The translations under genes and the position numbers were made by a program. A DNA stretch of 64,000 nt, taken from positions 103,898,138 through 103,962,137 of the forward strand of contig JAVGWX010000007.1 of NCBI GenBank assembly GCA_036924085.1, in the 5' to 3' direction. The notes below the pieces were generated by a model, which was not told the origin of the DNA, did no database searches, and worked only from the letters and a program-made list of their open reading frames with translations. This document shows positions 1-11,290 of the stretch, piece after piece. Positions within the stretch are counted from its first letter, which is position 1; each line of letters starts with the position of its first letter. Source of the stretch: Ariolimax columbianus. Its lineage: Eukaryota; Mollusca; Gastropoda; Stylommatophora; Arionidae.

Positions 1-514
1 TGTACAGAGCTATACCAGTGGGCCTTATATGTGGTGTGTACAGAGCTATACCAGTGGGCCTTATATGTGGTGTGTACAGAGCTATACCAGTGGGCCTTAT
101 AGGTGATGTGTACAGAGCTATACCAGTGGGCCTTATAGGTGGTGTGTACAGAGCTATACCAGTGGGCCTTATAGGTGGTGTGTACAGAGCTATACCAGTG
201 GGCCTTATAGGTGATGTGTACAGAGCTATACCAGTGGGCCTTATATGTGGTGTGTACAGAGCTATACCAGTGGGCCTTATAGGTGATGTGTACAGAGCTA
301 TACCAGTGGGCCTTATAGGTGGTGTGTACAGAGCTATACCAGTGGGCCTTATAGGTGATGTGTACAGAGCTATACCAGTGGGCCTTATAGGTGATGTGTA
401 CAGAGCTATAACAGTGGGCCTTATAGGTGATGTGTACAGAGCTATACCAGTGGGCCTTATAGGTGATGTGTACAGAGCTATACCAGTGGGTCTTATAGGT
501 GATGTGTACAGATT
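1..514. repeat. Minisatellite, 36-bp unit, about 14 copies
   Basis: Unit begins gtgtacagagctatacca; variants differ mainly at ggtgat/ggtggt/tgtggt. The array runs off the left edge. The unit is a multiple of three, so an open frame crosses it, but nothing suggests coding. Confidence 0.95.
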
Positions 515-540
515 AATAATGAGAGGCAGGGCTGCGGTGA

Positions 541-1090
541 GGACATGATTATCTTCTTGTTTTTGCTTCCTTACAAAAAGTACGAGGCCACCAATTAAGT
601 TGATATTCCTGCATGAAATCAGCCGATGAACTCTGTCAACGACAGTTCCCATTCTATAACAGCTGTATGTGCTAGCTCGAGAGCCCCTACTCTTAGTGTT
701 TTATAGCACATCTAACAGGATGTAGTCCTTCCATCCCCAGTTCTGCTATAGCTGTAGTGTCTGGGATGATCTTATCATGGATATCTGTCCATTAGCTCCA
801 CGAGGTTCACATCAAGACTGTACCACGCTGCCAGACAATATTCAGTGAAAGTTGTTGTGTTGTTTTATGTTGAGCCACATGCAGGATCCCAAATGACAGA
901 CAATGGCGGGATGAAGTGGTCAAGAGGGCGTAAGAAGTTAAGAATTGGGGAAATGCCAGGTAAGGTAGTGGCAGTCAGGTATGGAAAGACCAAAAGGTGA
1001 AAGGTAGAGAGGAAAGAGAAAGGGAGAAGCAGATGGAGGGAGGTTGGAATGAGATGAGGATTTAGGGAAAGGTATGGAAGATATTAATGC
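541..1090. other. Unassigned intronic sequence
   Basis: No repeat structure, splice-bounded exon or recognised transposon domain was seen between the first array and the Penelope-like element. The final 150 bases are purine-rich on the plus strand. Confidence 0.4.
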
Positions 1091-1334
1091 CATGTGGTTA
1101 GAGGCAACCTATGCTGGAGATCAGTCTGAACTCAAGGACGAATCCATGATGATTGTCAGAGAAGCAAGAAGCTAGACCTGTGACACTAACATCTGCTTCC
1201 CTCCGGTGCCCAGGACCATTGAAGTGGCTGGCAATTGGAGAACCTGTGCGGTTATGGATATCATGGATGTTTTGTCGGAAATGTTCCTGCATTTCCAGAC
1301 CAGTCTCACCACACTGGCCACAGATGATGGAGTA

Positions 1335-1545
1335 GGTGAGGTTGTGGGACTTGATCAGTCTACCCAGCAGATGTCATACCCCACTGGCGACAGATGATGG
1401 AGTAGGTGAAGCTGTGGGACTTGATCAGTCTCCCCAATTGATGTCGTACCCCACTGGCGACAGATGGTAGAGTAGATGAGGATTTGATCAGTCTCCACAG
1501 AAGATGTCGTACCCCACTGGTAACAGATGGTGGAGCAGATGAGGT
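1335..1545 (-). repeat. Tandem repeat (57-69 bp, about 3 copies) inside the Penelope GIY-YIG region
   Basis: Copies of a stretch encoding CRQWGTTSIGETDQ-like residues; the same motif precedes the single-copy GIY-YIG part at 1345. The unit is therefore duplicated endonuclease coding sequence. Confidence 0.75.
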
Positions 1546-1687
1546 TACATGACATGTATGTGAACCACTCCTAGAAGAGGAACTTTGCTTTGGGAACGGT
1601 AGTCAAGCGAGTGAGGATGACATGGTCGCAAGTAACAGTCACATGCGTTATTGATTGGCCCGGTGCCTGCATGGAAGTTGGGGCTAG

Positions 1688-2462
1688 TGTGTAGGCGACT
1701 ACTGACCAGCAAGTCCCTCTGGTTTCTGTCTATCTGTAGGCGACTACTGACCAGCAAGCCCCTCGGGTTTCTGTCTATCTGTAGGCGACTACTGACCAGC
1801 AAGTCCCTCTGGTTTCTGTCTATCTGTAGGCGACTACTGACCAGCAAGCCCCTCGGGTGTCTGTCTATCTGTAGGCGACTACTGACCAGCAAGCCCCTCG
1901 GGTGTCTGTCTATCTGTAGGCGACTACTGACCAGCAAGCCCCTCTGGTTTCTGTCTATCTGTAGGCGACTACTGACCAGCAAGTCCCTCTGGTTTCTGTC
2001 TATCTGTAGGTGACTACTGACCAGCAAGCCCCTCGGGTTTCTGTCTATCTGTAGGCGACTACTGACCAGCAAGTCCCTCGGGTTTCTGTCTATCTGTAGG
2101 CGACTACTGACCAGCAAGCCCCTCGGGTTTCTGTCTATCTGTAGGCGACTACTGACCAGCAAGCCCCTCGGGTTTCTGTCTATCTGTAGGCGACTACTGA
2201 CCAGCAAGTCCCTCGGGTTTCTGTCTATCTGTAGGTGACTACTGACCAGCAAGCCCCTCGGGTTTCTGTCTATCTGTAGGCGACTACTGACCAGCAAGTC
2301 CCTCGGGTTTCTGTCTATCTGTAGGCGACTACTGACCAGCAAGCCCCTCGGGTTTCTGTCTATCTGTAGGCGACTACTGACCAGCAAGCCCCTCGGGTTT
2401 CTGTCTATCTGTAGGCGACTACTGACCAGCAAGCCCCTCAGGTTTCTGTCTATCTGTAGGCA
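1688..2462 (-). repeat. Minisatellite, 45-bp unit, about 17 copies, from Penelope coding sequence
   Basis: The minus-strand unit encodes LQIDRNPRGLLVSSR (15 residues), a copy of the conserved Penelope stretch between reverse transcriptase and GIY-YIG. Single-copy Penelope sequence adjoins both ends. Confidence 0.9.
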
Positions 2463-2837
2463 ACTAGGGAGGATTGACAAAAACCTCAAGAGTTGAAAGA
2501 TCAGAGTGAAGAATAGGGAGATGTCGGAATAATATATCCCAGATAGGGGCGCAGTGAGGGTGATAAGTGAGAACAAGTTTCACACGGTCAGAGGGAGGAC
2601 AGTGAGTGGGAGTGAGGAAGTCGTGACAGGAGATAGGGAGAACGCGCTAGAAAGGGGAGAAGAGAATGGTCTCAGGGTAGAATCGCTCACGGAAAGAGGC
2701 AAGCATCTCGTGGGCCTAGAGAAGTAAGTCATCGTTGTCTTGATAGAGGCATCGGAGGCAGAGGAGCTTAGAAAAGGGGAGCGAATTGCGACATGATTGA
2801 GGACGAGAAGAAGTGTAGAGGAGTTAGTTGCCGGCAT

Positions 2838-5466
2838 CAGGAGGGCAGATAGAGACAGGGGTGGAGAGGTCAGGAGGGCAGATAGAGACAGTGGTGGAGA
2901 GCTCAGGAGGGCAGATAGAGACAGTGGTGGAGAGGTCAGGAGGTTTGTAGTAGACAGTGGTGGAGAGGTCAGGAGGGCAGATAGAGACAGTGGTGGAGAG
3001 CTCAGGAGGGCAGATAGAGACAGGGGTGGAGAGGTCAGGAGGGCAGATAGAGACAGTGGTGGAGAGCTCAGGAGGGCAGATAGAGACAGTGGTGGAGAGG
3101 TCTGGAGGGCAGATAGAGAATGTGGTGGAGAGCTCAGGAGGGCAGATAGAGACAGTGGTGGAGAGGTCAGGAGGGCAGATAGAGACAGTGGTGGAGAGCT
3201 CAGGAGGGCAGATAGAGACAGGGGTGGAGAGGTCAGGAGGGCAGATAGAGACAGTGGTGGAGAGCTCAGGAGGGCAGATAGAGACAGTGGTGGAGAGGTC
3301 TGGAGGGCAGATAGAGAATGTGGTGGAGAGCTCAGGAGGGCAGATAGAGACAGTGGTGGAGAGGTCTGGAGGGCAGATAGAGAATGTGGTGGAGAGGTCA
3401 GTAGGTTTGTAGTAGACAGTGGTGGAGAGGTCAGGAGGGCAGATAGAGACAGTGGTGGAGAGCTCAGGAGGGCAGATAGAGACAGTGGTGGAGAGGTCTG
3501 GAGGGCAGATAGAGAATGTGGTGGAGAGGTCAGTAGGTTTGTAGTAGACAGTGGTGGAGAGGTCAGGAGGGCAGATAGAGACAGTGGTGGAGAGGTCAGG
3601 AGGGCAGATAGAGACAGTGGTGGAGAGCTCAGGAGGGCAGATAGAGACAGTGGTGGAGAGGTCAGGAGGGCAGATAGAGACAGTGGTGGAGAGCTCAGGA
3701 GGGCAGATAGAGACAGTGGTGGAGAGGTCAGGAGGGCAGACAGAGACAGTGGTGGAGAGGTCAGGAGGGCAGATAGAGACAGTGGTGGAGAGGTCAGGAG
3801 GGCAGATAGAGACAGTGGTGGAGAGGTCAGGAGGGCAGATAGAGACAGTGGTGGAGAGCTCAGGAGGGCAGATAGAGACAGTGGTGGAGAGCTCAGGAGG
3901 GCAGATAGAGACAGTGGTGGAGAGGTCAGGAGGGCAGATAGAGACAGTGGTGGAGAGGTCAGGAGGGCAGATAGAGACAGTGGTGGAGAGCTCAGGAGGG
4001 CAGATAGAGACAGTGGTGGAGAGGTCAGGAGGGCAGATAGAGACAGTGGTGGAGAGGTCAGGAGGGCAGATAGAGACAGTGGTGGAGAGGTCAGGAGGGC
4101 AGATAGAGACAGTGGTGGAGAGGTCAGGAGGGCAGATAGAGACAGTGGTGGAGAGGTCAGGAGGGCAGATAGAGACAGTGGTGGAGAGGTCAGGAGGGCA
4201 GATAGAGACAGTGGTGGAGAGGTCAGGAGGGCAGATAGAGACAGTGGTGGAGAGGTCAGGAGGGCAGATAGAGACAGTGGTGGAGAGGTCAGGAGGGCAG
4301 ATAGAGACAGTGGTGGAGAGGTCAGGAGGGCAGATAGAGACAGTGGTGGAGAGGTCAGGAGGGCAGATAGAGACAGTGGTGGAGAGGTCAGGAGGGCATA
4401 TAGAGACAGTGGTGGAGAGCTCAGGAGGGCAGATAGAGACAGTGGTAGAGAGGTCAGGAGGGCAGATAGAGACAGTGGTGGAGAGGTCAGGAGGGCAGAT
4501 AGAGACAAGGGTGGAGAGGCCTGGAGGGCAGACAGAGAGTGGTGGAGAGGTCAGGAGGGCAGATAGAGACAGTGGTGGAGAGGTCAGGAGGGCAGATAGA
4601 GACAGTGGTGGAGAGGTCAGGAGGGCAGATAGAGACAGTGGTGGAGAGCTCAGGAGGGCAGATAGAGACAGTGGTAGAGAGGTCAGGAGGGCAGATAGAG
4701 ACAGTGGTGGAGAGGTCAGGAGGGCAGATAGAGACAGTGGTGGAGAGGTCAGGAGGGCAGATAGAGACAGTGGTGGAGAGGTCAGGAGGGCAGATAGAGA
4801 CAGTGGTGGAGAGGTCAGGAGGGCAGATAGAGACAGTGGTGGAGAGGTCAGGACGGCAGATAGAGACAGTGGTGGAGAGGTCTGGAGGGCAGATAGAGAC
4901 AGTGGTGGAGAGGTCAGGAGGGCAGATAGAGACAGTGGTGGAGAGCTCAGGAGGGCAGATAGAGACAGTGGTAGAGAGGTCAGGAGGGCAGATAGAGACA
5001 GTGGTGGAGAGGTCAGGAAGGCAGATAGAGACAAGGGGGGAGAGGCCTGGAGGGCAGATAGAGAGTGGTGGAGAGGTCAGGAGGGCAGACAGAGACAGGG
5101 GTGGAGAGGCCTGGAGGGCAGATAGAGACAGGGTGGAGAGGTCAGGAGGGCAGATAGAGACAGGGGTGGAGAGGCCTGGAGGGCAGATAGAGACAGTGGT
5201 GGAGAGGTCAGGAGGGCAGATAGAGACAGTGGTGATGAGGTCAGGAGGGCAGATAGAGACAGGGGTGGAGAGGTCTGGAGGGCAGATAGAGACAGGGGTG
5301 GAGAGGCCTGGAGGGCAGATAGAGACAGGGGTGGAGAGGTCAGGAGGGCAGATAGAGACAGTGGTGGAGAGGTCAGGAGGGCAGATAGAGACAGGGGTGG
5401 AGAGGCCTGGAGGGCAGATAGAGACAGGGGTGGAGAGGTCTGGAGGGCAGATAGAGACAGTGAAGT
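2838..5466 (-). repeat. Minisatellite, 33-bp unit, about 80 copies, from Penelope reverse transcriptase
   Basis: The minus-strand unit encodes TVSICPPDLST; some units keep VYYKPTDLST, the Penelope YxKPTD motif. The array starts right after FFNFTVSI of the reverse transcriptase and ends before LLYTSSRP, where the single-copy protein resumes. Frames are open on both strands only because the unit is 33 bp. Confidence 0.92.
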
Positions 5467-5944
5467 TGAAAAAGTGGACAGACGAGAGGGAAATATCAGA
5501 CGTGAACTTGATAGAGGGATGGAAGTCATTCACAAAGTCAATGAAGATTAAGAGGTCCTTCTTGGGCATGTCAGTAATGCCAATCCCATTGTCGATGTAT
5601 CGGTAGTACATCAGGGGATAGATCCCTGATACTGACGCCTAATCAGCTATTCCAGGTGTCCCATGAAAAGACATTAGCCGGGCTTCATTTTATTGCCTAT
5701 GGCTACTCCGCTGATCTGATCAAAGAACTGGCCATTGAACTCAAAGGTGAGGACGAGATCGGTCAGACGGACGATGGTAGTGGATGAGGAGATAGATGGT
5801 TAACTCTCTAGTCAAGGAAGACACAGGGGGTTGATAAGTCATCGTGGGGGGGGTGGGGTGGGGATGAGGGTATAAAGGGAATGGTTGGTATCTGTTCAAC
5901 CCTTGACACTCAACCCATATTTCATTTCAAATGCATGCAATCTG

Positions 5945-6530
5945 TGGATTGTCAAGTCAATGATTGTAAGCAGTGTCACCATCTAAAAGGTCAAGTCAAT
6001 GATTGTAGTGTCACCATCTAAATGGTCAAGTCAATGATTGTAGTGTCACCATCTAAAAGGTCAAGTCAATGATTGTAGTGTCACCGTCTAAAAGGTCAAG
6101 TCAATGATTGTAGTGTCACCATCTAAAAGGTCAAGTCAATGATTGTAAGCAGTGTCATCATCTAAAAGGTCAAGTCAATGATTGTAAGCAGTGTCATCAT
6201 CTAAAAGGTCAAGTCAATGATTGTAAGCAGTGTCACCATCTAAAAGGTCAAGTCAATGATTGTAAGCAGTGTCATCAGCTAAAAGGTCAAGTCAATGATT
6301 GTAAGCAGTGTCATCATCTAAAAGGTCAAGTCAATGATTGTAAGCAGTGTCACCATCTAAAAGGTCAAGTCAATGATTGTAAGCAGTGTCATCATCTAAA
6401 AGGTCAAGTCAATGATTGTAAGCAGTGTCATCATCTAAAAGGTCAAGTCAATGATTGTAAGCAGTGTCATCATCTAAAAGGTCAAGTCAATGATTGTAAG
6501 CAGTGTCACCATCTGAAAGGTCAAGTCAAG
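5945..6530. repeat. Minisatellite, 35-39-bp units, about 15 copies
   Basis: Units read ggtcaagtcaatgattgta, with or without agcag, then gtgtcaccatctaaaa. Two length classes intermix. Confidence 0.93.
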
Positions 6531-6739
6531 GAATGATCTTATCCACTTCTAACGTCCTCACACCTCCCCTCTCTCGCCTCCCTCCTCCTTGTCCCCATGT
6601 AGTGTTCGTCCTCACCCCCCCCCGCCCCCCCTCCTCCCATGTAGTGTCCTAGCTATTGCTACAGGCTGCTATTTAGGTCAGGATGTTATTACTTTCATTG
6701 CCATGACAACCAACATGGCCAGAAGAGTAGATCCACATC

Positions 6740-7022
6740 AAGGCTTGAGGTCTCTATGTCTCCTATCCATGAGGTCTTTATGTCTCCATGAGGTCTCTAT
6801 GTCTCCTATCCATGATGTCTCTATGTCTCCTATCCATGAGATTGCTATGTCTCCTATCCATGAGGTTTCTTTCCTATCCATGAGATTTCTATGTCTCCTA
6901 TCCATGAGATTTCTATGTCTCCTATCCATGAGGTTTCTAAGTCTCCTACCCATGAGGTTTCTATCCTATCCATGAGGTTTCTATCCTATCCATGAGATTT
7001 CTATGTCTCCTATCCATGAGGT
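6740..7022. repeat. Short tandem array, about 23-bp unit
   Basis: Imperfect copies of tctatgtctcctatccatga with deletions that drop atgtct in some units. Confidence 0.88.
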
Positions 7023-7082
7023 CGCTATTTGTGACATAATCCATCCCATCTACCCCTTTCGGAAGCCAGCGCTGAGAGTCAA

Positions 7083-7180
7083 ACATGATGAATGTCCTGA
7101 TGAATGTCCTGATTAATGTGCTGATGAATGTCCTGATTAATGTCCTGAATAATGTGCTGATGAATGTCCCCATTAATGAA
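7083..7180. repeat. Tandem array, 11-12-bp subunits of the type gatgaatgtcct
   Basis: Alternating gatgaatgtcct and gattaatgtcct/gctg subunits, about eight copies, immediately before a tRNA-like SINE head. Confidence 0.8.
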
Positions 7181-7189
7181 GATCACAGT

Positions 7190-7275
7190 GTGAGGAGCGC
7201 GTGGCCGAATGGTTTCTAGGCCTGCCTGCCTGCAGTGGTTCGATTCCCAGTATGGCATATGTTGTTTTTCTGTTG
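7190..7275 (+). mobile_element. tRNA-derived SINE head
   Basis: An A-box-like tggccgaatgg at about 7201 and a B-box-like ggttcgattccc at about 7237 have tRNA spacing, but the sequence does not fold into a full tRNA with matched acceptor stem and lacks a CCA-proximal stem. It is followed by a non-tRNA body. Polymerase III promoter function is inferred from the boxes only. Confidence 0.55.
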
Positions 7276-7294
7276 GTGGTGAAATGAACAAACA

Positions 7295-7388
7295 TAGCCA
7301 CCATATGGCATGCCGACAGCAGTGGCGAAGTGGCCTGTAGTTTCACCATATGGCATGCTGACAGCAGTGGCGAAGTGGCCTGTAGTTC
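7295..7388. repeat. 45-bp direct duplication
   Basis: The segment accatatggcatgcygacag followed by cagtggcgaagtggcctgta occurs twice in a row. Confidence 0.85.
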
Positions 7389-7469
7389 TCAGCCTAAAAA
7401 ACTCGACTATTCCAGCAATGGGAACAAGTTGTGTTGACAGTTTTGGTTTTTTGGCAGTGTGAGAGGTTA

Positions 7470-7845
7470 GAGCACATCCAGAATGAGGTGACTGGTTCTA
7501 GGTTAAACTGGGAGGGACATTCCAAGCACATCCAGAGTGAGGTGACTGGTTCTAGGTTAAACTGGGAGGGACATTCCAAGCACATCCAGAGTGAGGTGAC
7601 TGGTTCTAGGTTAAACTGGGAGGGACATTCCAAGCACATCCACAGTGAGGTGACTGGTTCTAGGTTAAACTGGGAGGGACATTCCAAGCACATCCACAGT
7701 GAGGTGACTGGTTCTAGGTTAAACTGGGAGGGACATTCCAAGCACATCCAGAGTGAGGTGACTGGTTCTATGTTAAACTGGGAGGGACATTCCAAGCACA
7801 TCCACAGTGAGGTGACTGGTTCTAGGTTAGGACGGACATTCCAAT
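7470..7845. repeat. Minisatellite, 54-bp unit, about 7 copies
   Basis: Units contain gactggttctaggttaaact, gggagggacattccaagcac and a variable atccagagtg/atccacagtg. Open on both strands because 54 is divisible by three. Confidence 0.93.
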
Positions 7846-8084
7846 TTTCCCACATTCTTCCAGAGAAGAATGGGCCCACACTGGTGAAAGAATGACAGAT
7901 TACCACAGAACCATCTTAACCCCAGTCAAGGAAAGCAGAGCAATGGACGGAAAGCAACGGACGGGCAGAGTTCAAGGTTGACAAGCATTACATGGCATTG
8001 GACCAAAGAGTGACAGCCCAGATGCACACACAAATGCACACGTCCACACATAAAAACACAAAAAAGCATGCAAGCACTCACTCT

Positions 8085-8107
8085 CCCTCCCTCCCCCCCT
8101 CTCTCCT

Positions 8108-8163
<56 letters not shown>
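8085..8163. repeat. TC-rich microsatellite
   Basis: An uninterrupted (tc)n run from about 8115 to 8163 preceded by imperfect ctccct repeats. It lies about 75 bp beyond the donor of exon 13. Confidence 0.95.
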
Positions 8164-8167
<4 letters not shown>

Positions 8168-8239
8168 AAAGATCATACAACATCTTATGGCAAGATTCAG
8201 AGTGAGACAGAGTAGACTTTGGACAATCTAACAAGAAAC

Positions 8240-8489
8240 TTGCTTGGAACAGTCCAGTTGACATAAATACTCAGATGGTCGAGTGCCACTGCAGTCACAT
8301 TGGCTGGCAGTCTTGGGAAACCACCAAATGTGGTCACCAGGGTGGAGTTGGGGCTTATTGTCTGGCCATTATCATTAAACACCGCTACACGGTAGACATA
8401 CGTGGTGAACATTGGCAGGTTGACATCTTCATAAAACAGGCCGACACTAGAGTTTAAGCTCTGCCACACTCCGATGTCTCCGACAGCAG
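8240..8489 (-). CDS. Usherin-like exon 13: FN3 C-terminal half and start of the next FN3
   Basis: The exon is 250 nt with acceptor taatgatttag and donor AGCAA/gtttct, start phase 1, end phase 2. It encodes GVWQSLNSSVGLFYEDV, then TTYVYRVAVFNDNGQ and, in the following domain, ALDHLSIYVNWTVPSN. The donor lacks the usual A at intron position 3, so the 3' border is less certain than the others. The next exon was not found in the remaining 8.2 kb. Confidence 0.75.
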
Positions 8490-8639
8490 CTAAATCATTA
8501 AGAACAATAGAATGTATCAATATTTATAAGTGGTTCTGCATGGAGGCATTGTATAAACGTATAAATGAATATATGTCTTTACGTATGAGTTTATGTCCAT
8601 GCAACCATTTTTGTATATATCTGTTCATTTATGCATTTG

Positions 8640-8780
8640 TATATGTATCAATCAATCAATCAATCAATCAATCAAAGCCCCTTACACGTCTCGGTCCATA
8701 GAACATCAACAACATCCCACCAGCATACACAGTCCTGGTCTGCACTTTGGTCCTCTAGGCCCATAGACCATTGACAACAT
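8640..8780 (-). mobile_element. RTE-like LINE 3' end with (TTGA)n tail
   Basis: On the minus strand the coding end reads CWWDVVDVLW, similar to WRDVV-LCSA endings of RTE-like ORF2, followed by a gattgattgattgattgat tail. The upstream part is replaced by a 65-bp array of the same coding end. A related relic with the same tail lies at 12045-12250. Confidence 0.6.
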
Positions 8781-9262
8781 CCCGCCAGCATACACAGTCC
8801 TGGTCTGCTCTTTGGTCCTCTAGGCCCATAGACCATTGACAACATCCCGCCAGCATACACAGTCCTGGTCTGCTCTTTGGTCCTCTAGGCCCATAGACCA
8901 TTGACAACATCCCGCCAGCATACACAGTCCTGGTCTGCTCTTTGGTCCTCTAGGCCCATAGACCATTGACAACATCCCGCCAGCATACACAGTCCTGGTC
9001 TGCTCTTTGGTCCTCTAGGCCCATAGACCATTGACAACATCCCGCCAGCATACACAGTCCTGGTCTGCTCTTTGGTCCTCTAGGCCCATAGACCATTGAC
9101 AACATCCCGCCAGCATACACAGTCCTGGTCTGCTCTTTGGTCCTCTAGGCCCATAGACCATTGACAACATCCCGCCAGCATACACAGTCCTGGTCTGCAC
9201 TTTGGTCCTCTAGGCCCATAGACCATTGACAACATCCCGCCAGCATACACAGTCCTCGGCTG
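8690..9262 (-). repeat. Minisatellite, 65-bp unit, about 9 copies, from a LINE 3' end
   Basis: Each minus-strand unit encodes DQDCVCWRDVVNGLW in one frame, the terminal coding motif of the adjoining RTE-like relic. The unit length is not a multiple of three, so frames rotate. Confidence 0.85.
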
Positions 9263-9274
9263 CTTTTTCTTCCT

Positions 9275-9880
9275 CTCTCCAGGTGTAATCATTTAATCTT
9301 AGTTCCTCCTGCCCCTCTCTCCAGGTGTAATCATTTAATCTTAGTTCGTTCTTCCTCTCTCCAGGTGTAATCATTTAATCTTAGTTCGTTCTGCCTCTCT
9401 CCAGGTGTAATCATTTAATCTTAGTTCCTCCTGCCCCTCTCTCCAGGTGTAATCATTTAATCTTAGTTCGTTCTTCCTCTCTCCAGGTGTAATCATTTAA
9501 TCTTAGTTCGTTCTGCCTCTCTCCAGGTGTAATCATTTAATCTTAGTTCCTTCTTCCTCTCTCCAGGTGTAATCATTTAATCTTAGTTCGTTCTGCCTCT
9601 CTCGAGGTGTAATCATTTAATCTTAGTTCCTTCTTCCTCTCTCCATGTGTAATCATTTAATCTTAGTTCCTCCTGCCTCTCTTCAGGTGTAATCATTTAA
9701 TCTTAGTTCCTTCTGTCTCTCTCCAGATGTAATCATTTAATCTTAGTTCCTTCTGTCTCTCTCCAGGTGTAATCATTTAATCTTAGTTCCTTCTGTCTCT
9801 CTCCAGGTGTAATCATTTAATCTTAGTTCCTTCTGTCTCTCTCCAGGTGTAATCATTCAATCTTAGTTCCTTCTGCCATT
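9275..9880. repeat. Minisatellite, 40-bp unit, about 15 copies
   Basis: Units read ctctctccaggtgtaatc then atttaatcttagttc with ctt/cgt/cct variants. The plus-strand ctctctccag looks like a 3' splice site but is on the strand opposite to the gene. Confidence 0.94.
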
Positions 9881-9884
9881 CTCC

Positions 9885-10295
9885 TCCCCATGTATTTTTG
9901 GGTCTCTCTCTTCCTCTCGCTCCCTTGAGGATTCCATGTAATAGGATGTTTGGCTGTGTTGGACTGTGCCTTCCATAACTTATGTCATATCCAGTCCCAT
10001 TGTCTTCACTTAAGTTGGTTGTTCTAGTGGCTGATGTTCGTTCTTTCCAACAGGTCTTCGTTCCGCACCATGTCCAGCCATTTTATGCCCATTACCCTTC
10101 AAAGTCATCAGTTAGCTCTGCTGGAGTCTTTGTTGTATGGCCTTGGTTGTTCTCCATGTTTCGGCTTCCTACAGCAGTTCATACATACTTACTTCTTTTC
10201 TATGTCATGAGCCCCGCGTAGGACATCATGCTTCCAATGTTCAGGCACGTGGATTACCTCGTCATTTTCCCTCAACCCGTCCTCCATATTGCATG
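9885..10295. other. Unassigned intronic sequence
   Basis: No exon, array or recognised transposon domain was seen. On the minus strand, 10300-10190 reads into the neighbouring array without a recognisable domain. Confidence 0.4.
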
Positions 10296-10299
10296 TTCC

Positions 10300-10552
10300 C
10301 GGAAGGTTTGGGCAGACCTTCAGATGGTCTGGGTCTTGAAGGTTTGGGCAGATCTTCAGATGATCTGGGTCTTGAAGGTTTGGGCAGATCTTCAGGTGGT
10401 CTGGGTCTTGAAGGTTTGGGCAGATCTTTAGATGGTCTGGGTCTTGACGGTTTGGGCAGATCTTCAGGTGGTCTGGGTCTTGAAGGTTTGGGCAGATCTT
10501 CAGATAATCTGGGTCTTGAAGGTTTGGGCAGATCTTCAAGTGGTCTGGGTCT
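10300..10552. repeat. Minisatellite, 36-bp unit, 7 copies
   Basis: Units read ggtttgggcagatcttcaga tggtctgggtcttgaa with small changes. Open frames across it come from the 36-bp period. Confidence 0.93.
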
Positions 10553-10689
10553 TATGTTGAGAGCCCTTTGATGTTGAGTTAAATCAACAGGAGGCTTGTT
10601 TTGTGACCCATGATGCTTTGGTAGTGAAAGGCTTGGCCCACTGAAAAGTCGTTTCCAGGGGATGTCCGATTGCTGTGCTAATTACAAGT

Positions 10690-10825
10690 TACTTGGAGGT
10701 GTCTTTTGTGTGTGTAGGGGTGTGTGCACTCATGCATGTGTGTGTGTGTGTGCATGTGGGTATATGTGTGTGCATGCATGTGTGTGATGGTGTGTGAGTG
10801 CACTTATGTGTGTTCCTGTATGTGC
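10690..10825. repeat. TG-rich simple repeat
   Basis: Irregular (tg)n with gcatg and tatg interruptions. Confidence 0.85.
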
Positions 10826-11094
10826 AATATAAGACCACAAGATTAGATAGTTTTAGTCTAAGTGAAATTTATAGATAATCCAAGAAGTATAGGAAAGACA
10901 TAGAACTGGGTGATAGATCCAGGGGTTCGAACCAGCTCCTGCTGGCATCCTTTGATGTAGACAGATTAGTCCGATTTAGTTTTAGTTTGATAAAGTTGTA
11001 AATGACAAGATTTAGAATAAATGCATTATCTTGTATCTTATTATTCACATCAGTCTTAGTGTTTTCTGTGTTGATGATGTGTACAGAATAAGTG

Positions 11095-11218
11095 GAAGAC
11101 AGACAGGTCACTGTACGTCACAGAGTAAGTGGGACAGGTCACTGTACGTCACAGAGTAAGTGTAAGCTGGAAGAAGTGAGACAGGTCACTGTACGTCACA
11201 GAGTAAGTGTGAGTGTAA
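11095..11218. repeat. Three-copy repeat with cacagagtaagtg
   Basis: Three copies of gacaggtcactgtacgtcac followed by agagtaagtg. A similar acagagtaagt core forms the 41-bp array at 17.7 kb. Confidence 0.85.
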
Positions 11219-11290
11219 GGCAAACATAAGGCTATTATATTGACCTTATTTGTGTCAAGTGTTAAATGAACCAAAATAAACTGGACTTAC

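Larger units (their letters stand above)
1090..5880 (-). mobile_element. Penelope-like retroelement, degenerate, swollen by three minisatellites
   Basis: Read on the minus strand from 5880 down, the parts come in Penelope order. First are reverse transcriptase motifs: TFEFNGQFFDQISGVAIGNK near 5740, LFMGHLE near 5665, and RYIDN near 5600 (normally RYIDD). Next comes FVNDFHPSIKFTSDIS near 5520. After a 33-bp array there is LLYTSSRPQSCRNSLPFSKL near 2790, then LTYHPHCAPIWDILF near 2555, and a 45-bp array of QIDRNLRGLLVSSRL units matching the usual RRDRNLRD-L-HSRL stretch. Last is a GIY-YIG-type region around 1345-1100 with EHFRQNIHDIHNRTGSPIAS. Stops, frameshifts and the changed second catalytic aspartate make it inactive. 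The arrays account for about 3.6 of 4.8 kb. Confidence 0.85.

Noticed and set aside
2797..5606. Very long open frames (up to about 740 codons) on both strands
   Set aside because: They follow from a 33-bp period free of stops; the sequence is an expanded Penelope segment and neither strand has a start or splice context.
7190..7275. Complete tRNA gene
   Set aside because: A and B boxes are present, but stems do not pair and the sequence runs into a repetitive body; SINE is the better reading.
9275..9880. Repeated ctctctccag as splice acceptors for the usherin-like gene
   Set aside because: They are on the plus strand, whereas the gene is on the minus strand.
10905..10945. B-box-like ggttcgaacc on either strand, possible tRNA or SINE
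   Set aside because: No A box at tRNA spacing and no cloverleaf; the palindrome alone is weak.
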